A stretch of DNA of 64,000 nt. Origin: Halobacteriales archaeon QS_6_64_34 (GTDB taxonomy: Archaea; Halobacteriota; Halobacteria; Halobacteriales; Haloarculaceae). The translations under genes were made by a program, and so were the position numbers. Position 1 is the first letter of the stretch. The number at the start of each line of letters is the position of its first letter. Positions 9,109-17,543 of the stretch are shown in pieces. The notes under the pieces are model-generated. The model saw only the letters and a list, made by a program, of their open reading frames with translations. It was not told where the DNA came from and searched no databases. The stretch is from contig PXRT01000017.1 in NCBI GenBank assembly GCA_003020925.1, positions 193,414 to 257,413 on the forward strand, written 5' to 3'.

Positions 9109-9792
9109 CTACGCCTCCAGAATTTCGGTGCCGTCGAACCCGTCGTTCTGTACGGCGTCGACGACGCGCTGTGGGTCGGTGCCGTCCAGCACGATGGTCC
9201 GGATGCCCGAGCGCTCTATCACCTTGGCCGCGAGCAGGTCGACCGGCGCGCTGGAGCCGGCGTTCATCTCCATGTCGGCGATGATGTCGACCAGTTCGCC
9301 GGCGGTCAGCTGGTCGAAGCGGGTCGCTTCGGTGTCGCTCTCCGGGTCGGTGCTGTACACCCCATTGACGGAAGTCGCATACACCAGCAGGTCCGCGTTG
9401 ATGTACTCGGCGAAGGCGGCGGCGACGGCGTCGGTGGTCTGGGCCGCGACGATACCGCCCAGGACGGGGATGTCCCCGCGACGGATGGCCTCGCGCCCGC
9501 TCTCGTAGCTCTCGGCCGGTGTCGGCGCGGCGCGGTCGTCGAGGGCGGCGATGAGCAGCCGGCCGTTCAGCCGGGTGACGGCGATGCCGAGCTGGTCGAG
9601 CTCTATCTCGTTTGCGCCCAGTTCGCGGGCGGTCCCGATGTACTCGCGGGCCGTGGGGCCGCCACCGACGACAGCCCCCATCGTGTGGCCGGCCTCGTCG
9701 AGCGACTGGATGGCGGCCGCGTAGTCGGCGACCCGGTCCGGTTCGAGGTCGGGGGCGAGAACGCTCCCGCCGACGTTGACGACGACTTTCAT
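9109..9792 (-). CDS. pyrH: UMP kinase (archaeal type)
   Basis: A 227-residue amino-acid-kinase-fold enzyme that phosphorylates UMP to UDP in pyrimidine synthesis. The N-terminal beta strand and glycine loop are MKVVVNVGGSVLAPD. A conserved VVGGGPTAREYI motif follows near residue 40, and VLGGIVAAQTTDAVAAAFA around 115. The sequence VNGVYSTDPESD resembles the nucleotide-binding signature of UMP kinases. The protein is shorter than bacterial PyrH, as usual in archaea. It is the first gene of a probable pyrH-lysS operon (the lysS start is adjacent to the pyrH stop). A TATA-like CTTAAG sequence around 9817-9822 is at a suitable distance upstream. Confidence 0.93.
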   Translation of the reverse strand: MKVVVNVGGSVLAPDLEPDRVADYAAAIQSLDEAGHTMGAVVGGGPTAREYIGTARELGANEIELDQLGIAVTRLNGRLLIAALDDRAAPTPAESYESGREAIRRGDIPVLGGIVAAQTTDAVAAAFAEYINADLLVYATSVNGVYSTDPESDTEATRFDQLTAGELVDIIADMEMNAGSSAPVDLLAAKVIERSGIRTIVLDGTDPQRVVDAVQNDGFDGTEILEA

Positions 9793-10126
9793 TGGCCCGG
9801 CGTAACCGCGAAAGGCGCTTAAGCGTTATCAAGCCCGGACACTACACAGCGTGCTATGGCTGACGTGTGTCTGACGATTAAGTTGCAGTATATGCCGCTA
9901 AATGGGGAGGAAACCGGGAACCTCCGCCGTTTTACGAGCCCGAATACACACCGTTTTCGATACCCAAATGAGCGGCTTAGAACGGCGTATAAAATATCTC
10001 TGGGCTTTAGAAAGCGTTGTAAAAGGTACTATTTAGGGTGATTTAGCCTGAAAGCCGCCAAAGCGACGCGAACCTTCCTTCCTTTATATACTGTTCCCAG
10101 CCCACTGGAAAAACGACGTGTCACAG
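9793..10126. other. AT-rich intergenic region between pyrH and a DUF7123 gene
   Basis: This is a 330-nt divergent gap with base composition clearly poorer in G+C than its surroundings. It contains a short hairpin GGAGG/CCTCC (about 9907-9926) and an internal TATA-like sequence TATAAAATA at 9988-9996 that faces no gene at the right distance. A 61-codon frame (9856-10041) has no haloarchaeal coding bias and I do not accept it. The internal promoter could drive a small RNA or lengthen the leader of the downstream gene. Confidence 0.5.
10083..10090 (+). promoter_or_regulatory. TATA box of the DUF7123-like gene
   Basis: TTTATATA is centred near 10087. It predicts a transcript start near 10113 and a leader of about 14 nt before ATG 10127. 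Confidence 0.6.
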
Positions 10127-10375
10127 ATGAGCGCAACTACGCAGTCCTCCGGTGAGGAAGAGCCCTCGAAAGAACAGCGACTCAAGTCGTTCCTGGCCGA
10201 GAAGGCGGCCGACGGCGAGATGTACTTCAAGAGCAAGTTCATCGCGGACGAGGTCGGGCTCTCCCCGAAGGAAATCGGCGCGCTGATGGTCAAACTCAAA
10301 GACAGCGCGACCGAAATCAACGTCGAGAAGTGGTCCTACACGAGCGCGACCACCTGGCGTATCGAACCCGCGTAG
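10127..10375 (+). CDS. Small winged-helix-like haloarchaeal protein (DUF7123-like)
   Basis: An 82-residue basic/acidic mixed protein. After a disordered Ser/Glu-rich start (MSATTQSSGEEEPSKEQ), it contains a compact helical stretch, FLAEKAADGEMYFKSKFIADEVGLSPKEIGALMVKL, that reads like a winged helix-turn-helix, and it ends in a beta hairpin (YTSATTWRIEPA). Such small single-domain proteins are universal in Halobacteria; I recognise it as the family named DUF7123, with unknown function. GTG 10118 is an alternative start, adding three residues. The gene has its own promoter and stands alone behind a long AT-rich gap. A regulatory or nucleic-acid-binding role is an inference from the fold only. 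Confidence 0.8.
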   Translation: MSATTQSSGEEEPSKEQRLKSFLAEKAADGEMYFKSKFIADEVGLSPKEIGALMVKLKDSATEINVEKWSYTSATTWRIEPA

Positions 10376-10455
10376 TATCTGTCACAGCCCCTGGTCCCTC
10401 TCCATCGCGGTCCGGAGCACCGACTATTAATGTCCTCGCCGTCTACCGGTAGCCG

Positions 10456-11664
10456 ATGAGTGGCAACGGCGACGACGCGCCGTCCCCCGGCGAACTCGCC
10501 GGTGTCTTTCACGTGGCGGCCGTCGACAAGCGCGACGGCACTGTCCGGTACTTCGGCGAACCCCTGGTCCGCCCCGACGCCGTCGTCGAGACGCTCCGAC
10601 CGCAGTTCGCCCAGTCGGGCTACTCGCTGTCGCTCGAACGCCAGCCAGCGCCGCCGTCCCCCGTACAACCGGCACCGACTGCGCCAGTTGGGCCGGCCGG
10701 TGACGGGTTCGAAACCCGGGAGACACAGCAGTACGCGCTGGTGGCCGAACCCCAGGAGAGTGGCGGGATTCCGTGGCTCAACGTCGGGCTGCTCGTAGCG
10801 ACCATCGCCTCGACGCTGTTCGTGGGCGCGAGCAGTTGGTACTACATCCCGGTCACCGACCAGCCCCTGCGAATCTTCGAGGCCTGGCCCTTCGTCGCCG
10901 CGATGCTCGGCGTGCTGGGCATCCACGAGCTGGGCCACTACGCCGCCGCCCGGCACCATGGTGTCGACGTCACCCTTCCGTACTTCATCCCGTTTCCCTC
11001 CCTGCTCGGGACGATGGGTGCCGTCATCAACATCCGTGGGCACATTCCGTCCCGAAAAGCGCTGTTCGACATCGGCGTCGCCGGGCCGCTCGCGGGGCTC
11101 GTCGCGACGGTCGTCGTCACCGTCGTCGGTTTCACGCTCGACCCGATACAGGTCCCCCGGCGCGTCCGCGAGGGCGGGGCGGAATACGCTATCAACTTCC
11201 AGGACCCGCTGCTGATGCAGGCTATCGAGGCGCTCGTCACGGCACTGGGCGTCGGCACCTCGGTCGGGCCCACGGAGGCGGTCCACCCCGTCGTCTTCGC
11301 CGGCTGGGCGGGGATGTTCTTCACCTTCCTGAACCTCCTACCCGTCGGCCAGCTGGACGGGGGCCACATCGTCCGCGCTATCGTCGGCCAGCGCCAGGAG
11401 ACCGTCGCCGCCGCCGTCCCCGGCGGGCTGTTCGCGCTGGCGGGCTTCCTCTATTTCACCCAGGACGCGCCGCCTGTCGGCTTTGGCGTCTGGACGCTAT
11501 GGGTGTTCTGGGGCCTGCTCGCGGCGGGGATGGCCTACGCCGGTCCCGCGCGGCCGACCGTCGACGAGGCGCTGGACCAGCGCCGCGCGACACTGGGGCT
11601 TGTCACCTTCGGGCTCGGGCTGGCCTGTTTCACGCCCATCCCCTTCGAGATAGTCGCTACCTAA
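10456..11664 (+). CDS. Site-2 protease family protein (M50), short form
   Basis: A 402-residue membrane metalloprotease without PDZ domains. The first 120 residues are soluble and contain a proline-rich spacer. The membrane part begins with LNVGLLVATIASTLFVGAS. Zinc ligands are in HELGHYAAARHHG (about residue 156), and the conserved third-ligand motif is PVGQLDGGHIVRAI (about 296). At least six hydrophobic segments are visible. It belongs to the EcfE/S2P-like group common in archaea and plant chloroplasts (EGY type). Its substrate is unknown. TATA-like TATTAAT about 26 nt before the predicted transcript start supports ATG 10456. It stands as a single gene, with the preceding gene ending 80 nt upstream. 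Confidence 0.88.
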   Translation: MSGNGDDAPSPGELAGVFHVAAVDKRDGTVRYFGEPLVRPDAVVETLRPQFAQSGYSLSLERQPAPPSPVQPAPTAPVGPAGDGFETRETQQYALVAEPQESGGIPWLNVGLLVATIASTLFVGASSWYYIPVTDQPLRIFEAWPFVAAMLGVLGIHELGHYAAARHHGVDVTLPYFIPFPSLLGTMGAVINIRGHIPSRKALFDIGVAGPLAGLVATVVVTVVGFTLDPIQVPRRVREGGAEYAINFQDPLLMQAIEALVTALGVGTSVGPTEAVHPVVFAGWAGMFFTFLNLLPVGQLDGGHIVRAIVGQRQETVAAAVPGGLFALAGFLYFTQDAPPVGFGVWTLWVFWGLLAAGMAYAGPARPTVDEALDQRRATLGLVTFGLGLACFTPIPFEIVAT

Positions 11665-11766
11665 CGGTCGCTATCAGCACGTTTTACGCAACGGTCGATT
11701 TCGGGGGTGACGCCCAGCGGCGATGAATTCGTGCGAATAATGTAAATAGAACTGAAATATCGGCCG

Positions 11767-11772
11767 TTTATA
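11767..11772 (+). promoter_or_regulatory. TATA box before a 40-codon frame
   Basis: TTTATA is centred near 11770. It predicts transcription from about 11796, just before ATG 11802. No longer gene follows on this strand. Confidence 0.45.
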
Positions 11773-11801
11773 GGTAGCTGCGTCCTCTCACCTGATAACA
11801 C

Positions 11802-11924
11802 ATGCTCTCTAACGCCGGCCCGTCGGCGGACGATACGCCAGCGGGGTTGACTCACGAGGAACGGGAAGGCGCCGCAGCCAGAGCCGTCGAGCTGGTGGCG
11901 CTGACACTCGCCAGCGACGGGTGA
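11802..11924 (+). CDS. Possible 40-residue small protein
   Basis: A short frame encodes MLSNAGPSADDTPAGLTHEE followed by an alanine-rich helix (about residues 21-40), which is acidic and amphipathic. Support is positional and compositional: a TATA box at the right distance, G/C-rich third codon positions, and an ending 7 nt before the convergent thiL stop. I recognise no domain. It may be a haloarchaeal microprotein, or the promoter may drive an antisense or non-coding RNA into thiL. Confidence is low because of its length. Confidence 0.4.
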   Translation: MLSNAGPSADDTPAGLTHEEREGAAARAVELVALTLASDG

Positions 11925-11930
11925 GCCTCG

Positions 11931-12797
11931 TCAGTGCGAGTAGCCCCGGTCGGGCAGCAACTCGCCGCCGAGCGTGACGCCCGACTCGGTGACGGTGCCG
12001 ACCCGGTGGAGCGGACAGGGTGTCGCGTCCTGTGCCGCCGCCAGGTCGGGCTCGGGTATCGCACACACCAGCTCGAAGTCCTCGCCGAAGAAGACGCCCA
12101 GCTCGCGCCGGTCGGCGGCGTCCTCGGCCACTGCATCGACCCGCTCGTCGAGTGGTAGCGACCCGGCCAGAGCCGCGCCACAATCGCTGGCCTCGGTGAG
12201 CTGGTGGACCGACCGCGCCAGCCCGTCGCTGGAATCAAGCATTGCCGAGGCGGAGGGCGCCAGCGCCCGGCCAGCGGCCACGCGCGGTTCGAACCGAAAC
12301 AGCTCGTTGGCCCGTTCGAGGTCGCCCCGGTCGAAGAGGCGAATCGCCGCCGCTGTCCGACCGAGTGTCCCGGTGACACAGAGGGCATCCCCGGGTTCCG
12401 CACCGGTGCGCCGGACTGGGGCGTCCGTCTCGCCCAGCGCCGTCGTGGCGACGGTGAACTCGTCGTGTCCGTCGAGGTCGCCGCCGACGTACTCCGCGCC
12501 GACCGCTTCACAGACCGCTGTCGCGCCGTCGAGGAAGTCCCCGAGTTCGGTGTCGTCGAACTCGGGGGCCGCATACACCGCGACCGCCGCCGTGGCCTCG
12601 GCACCCATCGCGGCCACGTCCGACAGCGACGCGCCGACAGCCCGCCAGCCGGCCGTGTAGCGGGTCGTCCCCGCCGGAAAGTCCGTCCGCTCGTGGAGCA
12701 TATCGGTCGTGATGACCTGCCCGTCGAGGACCGCACAGTCGTCGCCGGCGGCCGTGACCCGGTCGCCGATGAGCCCCAGGGCGGTCTGTTCGTCCAT
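11931..12797 (-). CDS. thiL: Thiamine-monophosphate kinase
   Basis: A 288-residue PurM-fold ATP-dependent kinase that converts thiamine monophosphate to the active cofactor thiamine diphosphate. It starts MDEQTALGLIGDR. Family motifs include DDCAVLDGQVITTDMLHE (metal and substrate aspartates, about residues 18-35), GWRAVGASLSDVAAMGA (about 50-66), a TGTLGRTAAA loop, and SASAMLDSSDGLARSVHQL (about 180-198). The frame is open far upstream to 13331, but the extension runs antisense through the next gene, so I take ATG 12797. It is divergent from the flippase-like membrane protein. The call is firm. Confidence 0.93.
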   Translation of the reverse strand: MDEQTALGLIGDRVTAAGDDCAVLDGQVITTDMLHERTDFPAGTTRYTAGWRAVGASLSDVAAMGAEATAAVAVYAAPEFDDTELGDFLDGATAVCEAVGAEYVGGDLDGHDEFTVATTALGETDAPVRRTGAEPGDALCVTGTLGRTAAAIRLFDRGDLERANELFRFEPRVAAGRALAPSASAMLDSSDGLARSVHQLTEASDCGAALAGSLPLDERVDAVAEDAADRRELGVFFGEDFELVCAIPEPDLAAAQDATPCPLHRVGTVTESGVTLGGELLPDRGYSH

Positions 12798-12947
12798 ACG
12801 CGGTTCTAGCAGCCGTCGGTAAAAACGACCGTGGATGTTCGGCTCCCGTGTTCGATTCAGCGGCGACCGCGACAGCGCCGGGTCAGTCGGTAGACGCGGT
12901 TCCCGGTGGTCGGTACGTTCAAACCTCGGACGCCCCACCGACAGGGT

Positions 12948-13985
12948 ATGGACGGCAATCGCGCGGCGACGATAGCGGGGTTCGTCGGCGCGCTCGCAGT
13001 GCTTGGCGTCCTGGTGTGGGTCGTCGGGGTCGGCCGGACCGTCGACGCGCTGCTGTCTGCGGACCCCCTCGCGCTCGTCCTCGTCGCCGTCGTCGCGCTC
13101 GTCTGGCTCACCACGTGGGGGTTGGCGCTGTGGACCGTGCTGCGGGCGCTGGGGAGCCCGGTCCGGCCTTACCTGGCGGTGTTCGTCTACGCCGGCGCCG
13201 TCTTCTCGAACAACGTCACTCCCTTCGGCCAGGCCGGCGGCGAGCCCCTCAGCGCCCTCATCATCGCCTCGGCGGCCGACACCGAGTACGAGACCGGGCT
13301 GGCCGCCATCGCGAGCGTCGACACGGCCCACTTCGTCCCCTCGGTCGCCTTCGCCATCGCCGGGTTCACGTTCGTCACGGCGGGGGCCGTCCAGCTGGGT
13401 CGAAATCTCGTCTTCGCCGCCGTCGCCGTCGCGGCGCTTGCGGTCGGGCTGCCGGTCGCGGCGTATCTGGGCTGGCGCTACCGCTACGAACTGGAGGCGG
13501 CCGTCGTCCGGCTGCTCACCCCCGTCATCCGCTGGGTGGGCCGTGTCGTTCCGAAGTGGTCGCCGCCGACGGCCAAGAGCATCGCAGCCCGTATCGAGAG
13601 CTTCTTTGTGGCCATCGACCGCATCGCGACCGACAGGAAAACCCTACTGCAGACGCTTGGTTTCTCCGGGCTGGGGTGGGCCTGTCTGGTCGGCTCCCTG
13701 TGGCTCTCGCTGTACGCCGTGGGACACACTGTCCCCGTCTCCGTCGCCATGCTGGTCGTCCCGGTCGCCTCCATCGCGAGTCTGGCGCCGCTTCCCGGCG
13801 GTTCGGGGGCCATCGAGGCGGTGCTGGTGACGCTGCTGGTCTCGACGACCGTCGTACCGGCGGCCGTGGCGGCCTCGGCGGTGCTTGTCCACCGCAGCGC
13901 GACGTATCTGTTCCCGCTGCTCTTAGGCGCCGGCGTCGCGAGCGCGCTCGGGGCCGACCGCGCGACAGCGAAGGCAAAGGAGTAA
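12948..13985 (+). CDS. Flippase-like integral membrane protein (LPG synthase TM-domain family, UPF0104)
   Basis: A 345-residue protein with about eight to nine hydrophobic segments (for example AATIAGFVGALAVLGVLVWV near the start and TLLVSTTVVPAAVAASAVLV near the end). The conserved central features of this family are visible: FSNNVTPFGQAGGEPLSALI (about residues 87-106) and SLAPLPGGSGAIEAVLVTLL (about 279-298). The latter resembles the P-x-G-x-G-x-x-E signature of the lysylphosphatidylglycerol synthase/flippase membrane domain. Archaeal members are thought to move lipids or lipid-linked intermediates, but no substrate is known here. ATG 12948 was preferred to ATG 12906 because the earlier start adds a non-membrane stretch that overlaps the promoter region. 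It is followed by rps19e. Confidence 0.85.
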   Translation: MDGNRAATIAGFVGALAVLGVLVWVVGVGRTVDALLSADPLALVLVAVVALVWLTTWGLALWTVLRALGSPVRPYLAVFVYAGAVFSNNVTPFGQAGGEPLSALIIASAADTEYETGLAAIASVDTAHFVPSVAFAIAGFTFVTAGAVQLGRNLVFAAVAVAALAVGLPVAAYLGWRYRYELEAAVVRLLTPVIRWVGRVVPKWSPPTAKSIAARIESFFVAIDRIATDRKTLLQTLGFSGLGWACLVGSLWLSLYAVGHTVPVSVAMLVVPVASIASLAPLPGGSGAIEAVLVTLLVSTTVVPAAVAASAVLVHRSATYLFPLLLGAGVASALGADRATAKAKE

Positions 13986-14052
13986 CGAGTGTGACGCGTC
14001 GAACCGTCCCGGACGTGTCGACCGTTCACGTCCGGACCCGGACAACGATGCG

Positions 14053-14059
14053 CTTAAAT
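14053..14059 (+). promoter_or_regulatory. TATA-like box of the S19e operon
   Basis: CTTAAAT is centred near 14056, 26-28 nt before ATG 14084. This gives an essentially leaderless transcript and supports that start over the open frame upstream. Confidence 0.5.
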
Positions 14060-14083
14060 GACGCCAACGGGAAGCAAGGGCCA

Positions 14084-14545
14084 ATGACGACACTCTACGA
14101 CGTGCCCGCAGAGGACCTCATCGAGGCCCTCACCGAGACGTTCGAGGACGAAGACGACATCGAAGCCCCGGAGTGGCTCGCCGTCGCCAAGACCGGCGTC
14201 GACCGCGAACTCCCGCCAGAGCAGCCGGACTTCTGGGAGCGACGCGCCGCCAGCCTGCTCCGGAAGGTCGCCGTCGACGGCCCGATGGGCGTCAACGACC
14301 TCAAGACCGAGTACGGCAAGTCCAAACAGGGCACCACCCGCTACCGCGTCCGCCCCAAGCAGAAGGCCGAGGGCTCCGGTTCGATTATCCGCACCGCCCT
14401 CCAGCAGCTCGAAGACGCGGGCTACGTCGAGACCAGCGAGGCCGACGGCCGACGCGTCACCGGCGAGGGGCGCAGCCTGCTCGACGACACCGCCGGCGAG
14501 GTCCTCGAGGACCTCGACCGTCCCGAACTCGAACGCTACGCCTGA
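14084..14545 (+). CDS. rps19e: Small ribosomal subunit protein eS19
   Basis: A 153-residue eukaryal/archaeal-specific ribosomal protein of the 30S subunit head, needed for small-subunit maturation. Recognisable family segments are [18 protein letters not shown] at the start, [20 protein letters not shown] (about residues 47-66), and [19 protein letters not shown] (about 98-117) with its helix-turn-helix character. It is probably first in a run of same-strand genes (rps19e, PDCD5-like protein, PP-loop protein, hisS), a conserved archaeal neighbourhood. The open frame extends to 12848, but that part lies in the wrong frame over the membrane protein gene. Confidence 0.95.
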   Translation: MTTLYDVPAEDLIEALTETFEDEDDIEAPEWLAVAKTGVDRELPPEQPDFWERRAASLLRKVAVDGPMGVNDLKTEYGKSKQGTTRYRVRPKQKAEGSGSIIRTALQQLEDAGYVETSEADGRRVTGEGRSLLDDTAGEVLEDLDRPELERYA

Positions 14546-14591
14546 CTGCGGCTCCGAAATCGTTTTCCGGTCGAACCCGGTAGCTAGTGAC

Positions 14592-14939
14592 ATGAGTGGT
14601 GACCCCAGCGAGGAGGAACTCGAAGAGCTCCGCAAGCAGAAGATGGAACAGCTCAAGGAGCAACAGGGCGAGGGCGACGCCGAGGCCCAGCAGGCCGCCC
14701 AGCAGCAGGCCGAGGCCCAGAAGAAGGCCATCCTCCGCCAGCACCTGACCGACGGCGCCCGCAAGCGGCTCAACACGGTCAAGATGTCAAAACCCGAGGT
14801 GGGCGAGCAGGTCGAACAGCAAATCGTCGCGCTGGCCCGCAGCGGCCGCGTCGGCGACACCATCGACGAGGAGCAGATGAAACAGCTCCTCTCGGAGCTG
14901 ACGCCGGACTCGAAGAGCTTCGACATCAAGCGCCGGTAG
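14592..14939 (+). CDS. DNA-binding PDCD5/TFAR19 family protein
   Basis: A 115-residue helical, highly charged protein. The N-terminal third is a Glu/Gln/Lys-rich single helix ([20 protein letters not shown], then alanine/glutamine-rich). The compact core contains [20 protein letters not shown] and [20 protein letters not shown], the family signature. Archaeal members bind DNA non-specifically and are usually found beside rps19e, as here (46 nt downstream). The stop is directly followed by the ATG of the next gene, so the two are translationally coupled. Length equals the family norm. Confidence 0.93.
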   Translation: MSGDPSEEELEELRKQKMEQLKEQQGEGDAEAQQAAQQQAEAQKKAILRQHLTDGARKRLNTVKMSKPEVGEQVEQQIVALARSGRVGDTIDEEQMKQLLSELTPDSKSFDIKRR

Positions 14940-15554
14940 ATGCGCGCGGGCCTGCTGTACAGCGCCGGGAAAGACTCCACACTGGCGGCGCTTCTCCTCG
15001 AGGATTTCTACGACGTGGTACTCGTCACCGCCAGCTTCGGCGTCGTCGACCCCGAGCCCGCCCGCGAAGCCGCCGCTGCGCTCGGCTTTCCCCACGAGAC
15101 GGTCGACGTAGACCCCGAGGTTGCCCGCGACGCCGTTTCCCGGATGTACGACGACGGCTACCCCCGCAACGGTATCCAGCAGGTACACGAACACGCCCTC
15201 GAGCGTGTGGCGGCGGCCGAGTGGACCGACGACCTGGACGCCGTCGCCGACGGCACCCGCCGCGACGACCGGGTGCCGACCGTCGACCGGCCGCTCGCCC
15301 AGCGTGTCGAGGACCGCTTCGACGTGGACTATCTCGCCCCGCTTTCGGGCATCGGCCGGGGCGCCATCGACGATATGGTCGCCGACACCCTCGTCGTCGA
15401 AACGGGACCGAGCGCCGAGGTTCCGAAAGCCGACTACGAGGTCGAACTGCGCACGCTCCTGCGAGAGGCCCACGGCGACGAGGCTGTCGCCGAGGTCTTT
15501 CCCGACCACACCCAATCCCGGGTTCGCGGACGGCGGGACCGACACGAGGCGTGA
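14940..15554 (+). CDS. PP-loop superfamily ATP pyrophosphatase
   Basis: A 204-residue protein beginning with the adenylating P-loop MRAGLLYSAGKDSTLAALLL (SGGKDS-type at residues 8-14). This fold activates a carbonyl or RNA base with ATP, as in tRNA-modifying enzymes and diphthine-ammonia ligases. Further conserved parts are GVVDPEPAREAAAALGFPHE and ADGTRRDDRVPTVDRPLAQR, which resembles the second nucleotide-contact motif (A-x-G-x-x-x-D-D) of this group. In haloarchaea this gene regularly sits between the PDCD5 protein and hisS. The reaction is unknown, and a tRNA-modification role is inference. It starts immediately after the previous stop. Confidence 0.85.
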   Translation: MRAGLLYSAGKDSTLAALLLEDFYDVVLVTASFGVVDPEPAREAAAALGFPHETVDVDPEVARDAVSRMYDDGYPRNGIQQVHEHALERVAAAEWTDDLDAVADGTRRDDRVPTVDRPLAQRVEDRFDVDYLAPLSGIGRGAIDDMVADTLVVETGPSAEVPKADYEVELRTLLREAHGDEAVAEVFPDHTQSRVRGRRDRHEA

Positions 15555-15593
15555 ACGAACAGTTTCAAGCGCGCCCTCGCTGTAGCCGGGGAC

Positions 15594-16892
15594 ATGTATG
15601 ACTCCGCCAAGGGCTTTCGAGATTTCTACCCCGAGGAGATGGGGTCCCGCCGCTGGGCGATGGACACCATCGAGGACACCGCTCGGCGGTATGGTTTCCG
15701 GGAGATAGGCACACCGGCGGTAGAGCCCACAGAGATGTACACGGACAAGAGCGGCGAGGAAATCGTCGAGGAACTGTATAGCTTCGAGGACAAGGGCGGC
15801 CGCAACGTGGCGCTGACCCCCGAGCTCACGCCGACGGTCGCCCGGATGGTCGTCGCCAAGCAACAGGAACTCCAGAAGCCAATCAAATGGGTGTCGACGC
15901 GGCCGTTCTGGCGCTACGAGCAGGTTCAACAGGGCCGGTTCCGGGAGTTCTACCAGACCAACGTCGACATCTTCGGCTCGAGTGCGCCCGACGCCGACGC
16001 CGAGATTCTGGCCGTCGCCGTCGACATGCTCGCCGACCTCGGGCTGGACGACGACGATTTCGAGATTCGGGTCTCCCACCGGGATATCCTCTCGGGGCTG
16101 CTGGAATCGTTCGACGCCGACGTCGACACCCGCGACGCCATCCGCGCCGTCGACAAACGCGCGAAGGTCGAGCGCGACGAGTATCTCGACCTGCTGTACG
16201 AGGCCGGCCTCTCTTATGACGACGCCGAGGCGTTCGACGACCTGCTCGAATCCGGCGAGGACGACCTCGGCGCGCTGGCCGACCGCTCCGAGGCGGTAGC
16301 CGACGCCACCGAGAACCTCCGCAAAGTCCTCGCCGCCGCCGCCGACTTCGGTGTTCGGGACCAGCTCACCCTCTCGCTGTCGACCGCTCGCGGGCTGGAT
16401 TACTACACGGGCGTCGTCTTCGAGTGTTTCGACGCGACGGGCGAGGTCTCCCGGTCGGTCTTCGGCGGCGGGCGCTACGACGACCTCATCGAGGGCTTTG
16501 GCGGCCAGCCGACGCCCGCAGTCGGCTTCGCGCCGGGCCACGCCACGCTGCAGTTGCTCTGTGAGCGGGCCGGCGTCTGGCCCGAGGAAGCCCTCGAGAC
16601 GGATTACTACGTCCTCCAGGTCGGTGACACGCGGTCGACGGCCGCCCGCATCGCCCGCGACCTGCGCGGGAAGGGCCACGTCGTCGAGACCGATATCGCC
16701 GACCGCTCGTTTGGCGCACAGATGGGCTATGCCGACAATGTCAACGCCGAGACGGTCGTCATCGTCGGCGAGCGCGACCTCGAAGACGACGAGATTACGC
16801 TGAAAGAGATGGACGCCGGCGAGCAGGTGAGCGTTCCCGTCGACGCGTTCCCGGGCGAGTACGACCGGCCGACGTTCGCGGATTTCTCATAA
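15594..16892 (+). CDS. hisS: Histidyl-tRNA synthetase
   Basis: A 432-residue class II synthetase charging tRNA-His. Class II motif 1 lies around EEMGSRRWAMDTIEDTARRY, motif 2 around STRPFWRYEQVQQGRFREFY (about residues 100-119), and the histidine-binding signature GLDYYTGVVFECFD (about 267-280) is followed by VFGGGRYDDLIEGFGGQ. Motif 3 is PAVGFAPGHATLQLL. The C-terminal anticodon domain (YYVLQVGDTRSTAARIARDL) is complete. It ends the rps19e-started gene run and overlaps the convergent acetyltransferase gene by 6 bp. Confidence 0.96.
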   Translation: MYDSAKGFRDFYPEEMGSRRWAMDTIEDTARRYGFREIGTPAVEPTEMYTDKSGEEIVEELYSFEDKGGRNVALTPELTPTVARMVVAKQQELQKPIKWVSTRPFWRYEQVQQGRFREFYQTNVDIFGSSAPDADAEILAVAVDMLADLGLDDDDFEIRVSHRDILSGLLESFDADVDTRDAIRAVDKRAKVERDEYLDLLYEAGLSYDDAEAFDDLLESGEDDLGALADRSEAVADATENLRKVLAAAADFGVRDQLTLSLSTARGLDYYTGVVFECFDATGEVSRSVFGGGRYDDLIEGFGGQPTPAVGFAPGHATLQLLCERAGVWPEEALETDYYVLQVGDTRSTAARIARDLRGKGHVVETDIADRSFGAQMGYADNVNAETVVIVGERDLEDDEITLKEMDAGEQVSVPVDAFPGEYDRPTFADFS

Positions 16893-17396
16893 ATCGCGTT
16901 CCATCTCGATTTCGGCGTGTTCGTGCAGGCGGGTCTCGAAGCCCACCGAGCGGTAGACGCGCATCGCGACGTGGTTGCGCTGTGAGACCGCCAGCCAGAC
17001 GTGGTCGACGCCCTCCGCCTGTCCGTGGCCCAGCAGCACCTCGATGAGCTGCGTTCCGATACCCGCTGATTGGTACTCCGGGTGGACGAAGATGGCCAGT
17101 TCCGCGCTGCCCGCCTCGACAGGAACGAGGACGCCGTGGCCCACAGCCCGGTCCTCGTCCCACACGACGACGTTGTGTCCCTCTTCGAGCAGCACCTCGG
17201 CCCACTCGCGGATGGCGGACTCCTTTCGCGGCGGGACGCCCTGGGCCCGGGAGTCGGCGTCGAAGTCGGTGTACATCGACACCAGCGGCTCGACCTCGCC
17301 GTCGTAGGCCTCCATGTGCACGGTCCGGCCCTCGCGGTCGGTGAACTCCTGTGGCGGGCGCGGGAACTGATGGCCGTCCTCGGCGGATGTTGCCAT
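16887..17396 (-). CDS. GNAT-family N-acetyltransferase
   Basis: A 169-residue acetyl-CoA-dependent acetyltransferase. The acetyl-CoA-binding motif A is visible as LAIFVHPEYQSAGIGTQLIE (about residues 105-124, with Q-x-x-G-I-G), followed by HGQAEGVDHVWLAVSQRNHV and the C-terminal VYRSVGFETRLHEHAEIEME. The acceptor, either a small molecule or a protein N-terminus, is unknown. I chose ATG 17396 (MATSAEDGHQFPRPP), because the longer open frame to 17957 runs antisense over truA and has no GNAT features. The 3' ends of this gene and hisS overlap. Confidence 0.85.
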   Translation of the reverse strand: MATSAEDGHQFPRPPQEFTDREGRTVHMEAYDGEVEPLVSMYTDFDADSRAQGVPPRKESAIREWAEVLLEEGHNVVVWDEDRAVGHGVLVPVEAGSAELAIFVHPEYQSAGIGTQLIEVLLGHGQAEGVDHVWLAVSQRNHVAMRVYRSVGFETRLHEHAEIEMERDL

Positions 17397-17543
17397 TCTG
17401 CCCGCAGCTACGGCCCCGACTGTGGTAAATCCCGTTACTGTCCTCGGTCCCCGGGAACCGGGCGGGCTTTCGCCCAACTGCGGATACGGGTCGAGCGGGG
17501 CACAATCCGGGCGCACAAGTACACGCCACTCCCATACCGTCCC

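Noticed and set aside
9856..10041. 61-codon frame in the AT-rich gap
   Set aside because: Rich in Arg, Asn and Thr with no G/C third-position preference and no acidic character; not haloarchaeal coding style.
10700..10725. tRNA T-loop-like sequence GACGGGTTCGAAACCCGG
   Set aside because: It is part of the site-2 protease coding frame (DGFETRE) and no acceptor or anticodon arms surround it.
14787..16679. 630-codon minus-strand frame opposite the PP-loop and hisS genes
   Set aside because: Antisense shadow of two well-defined genes.
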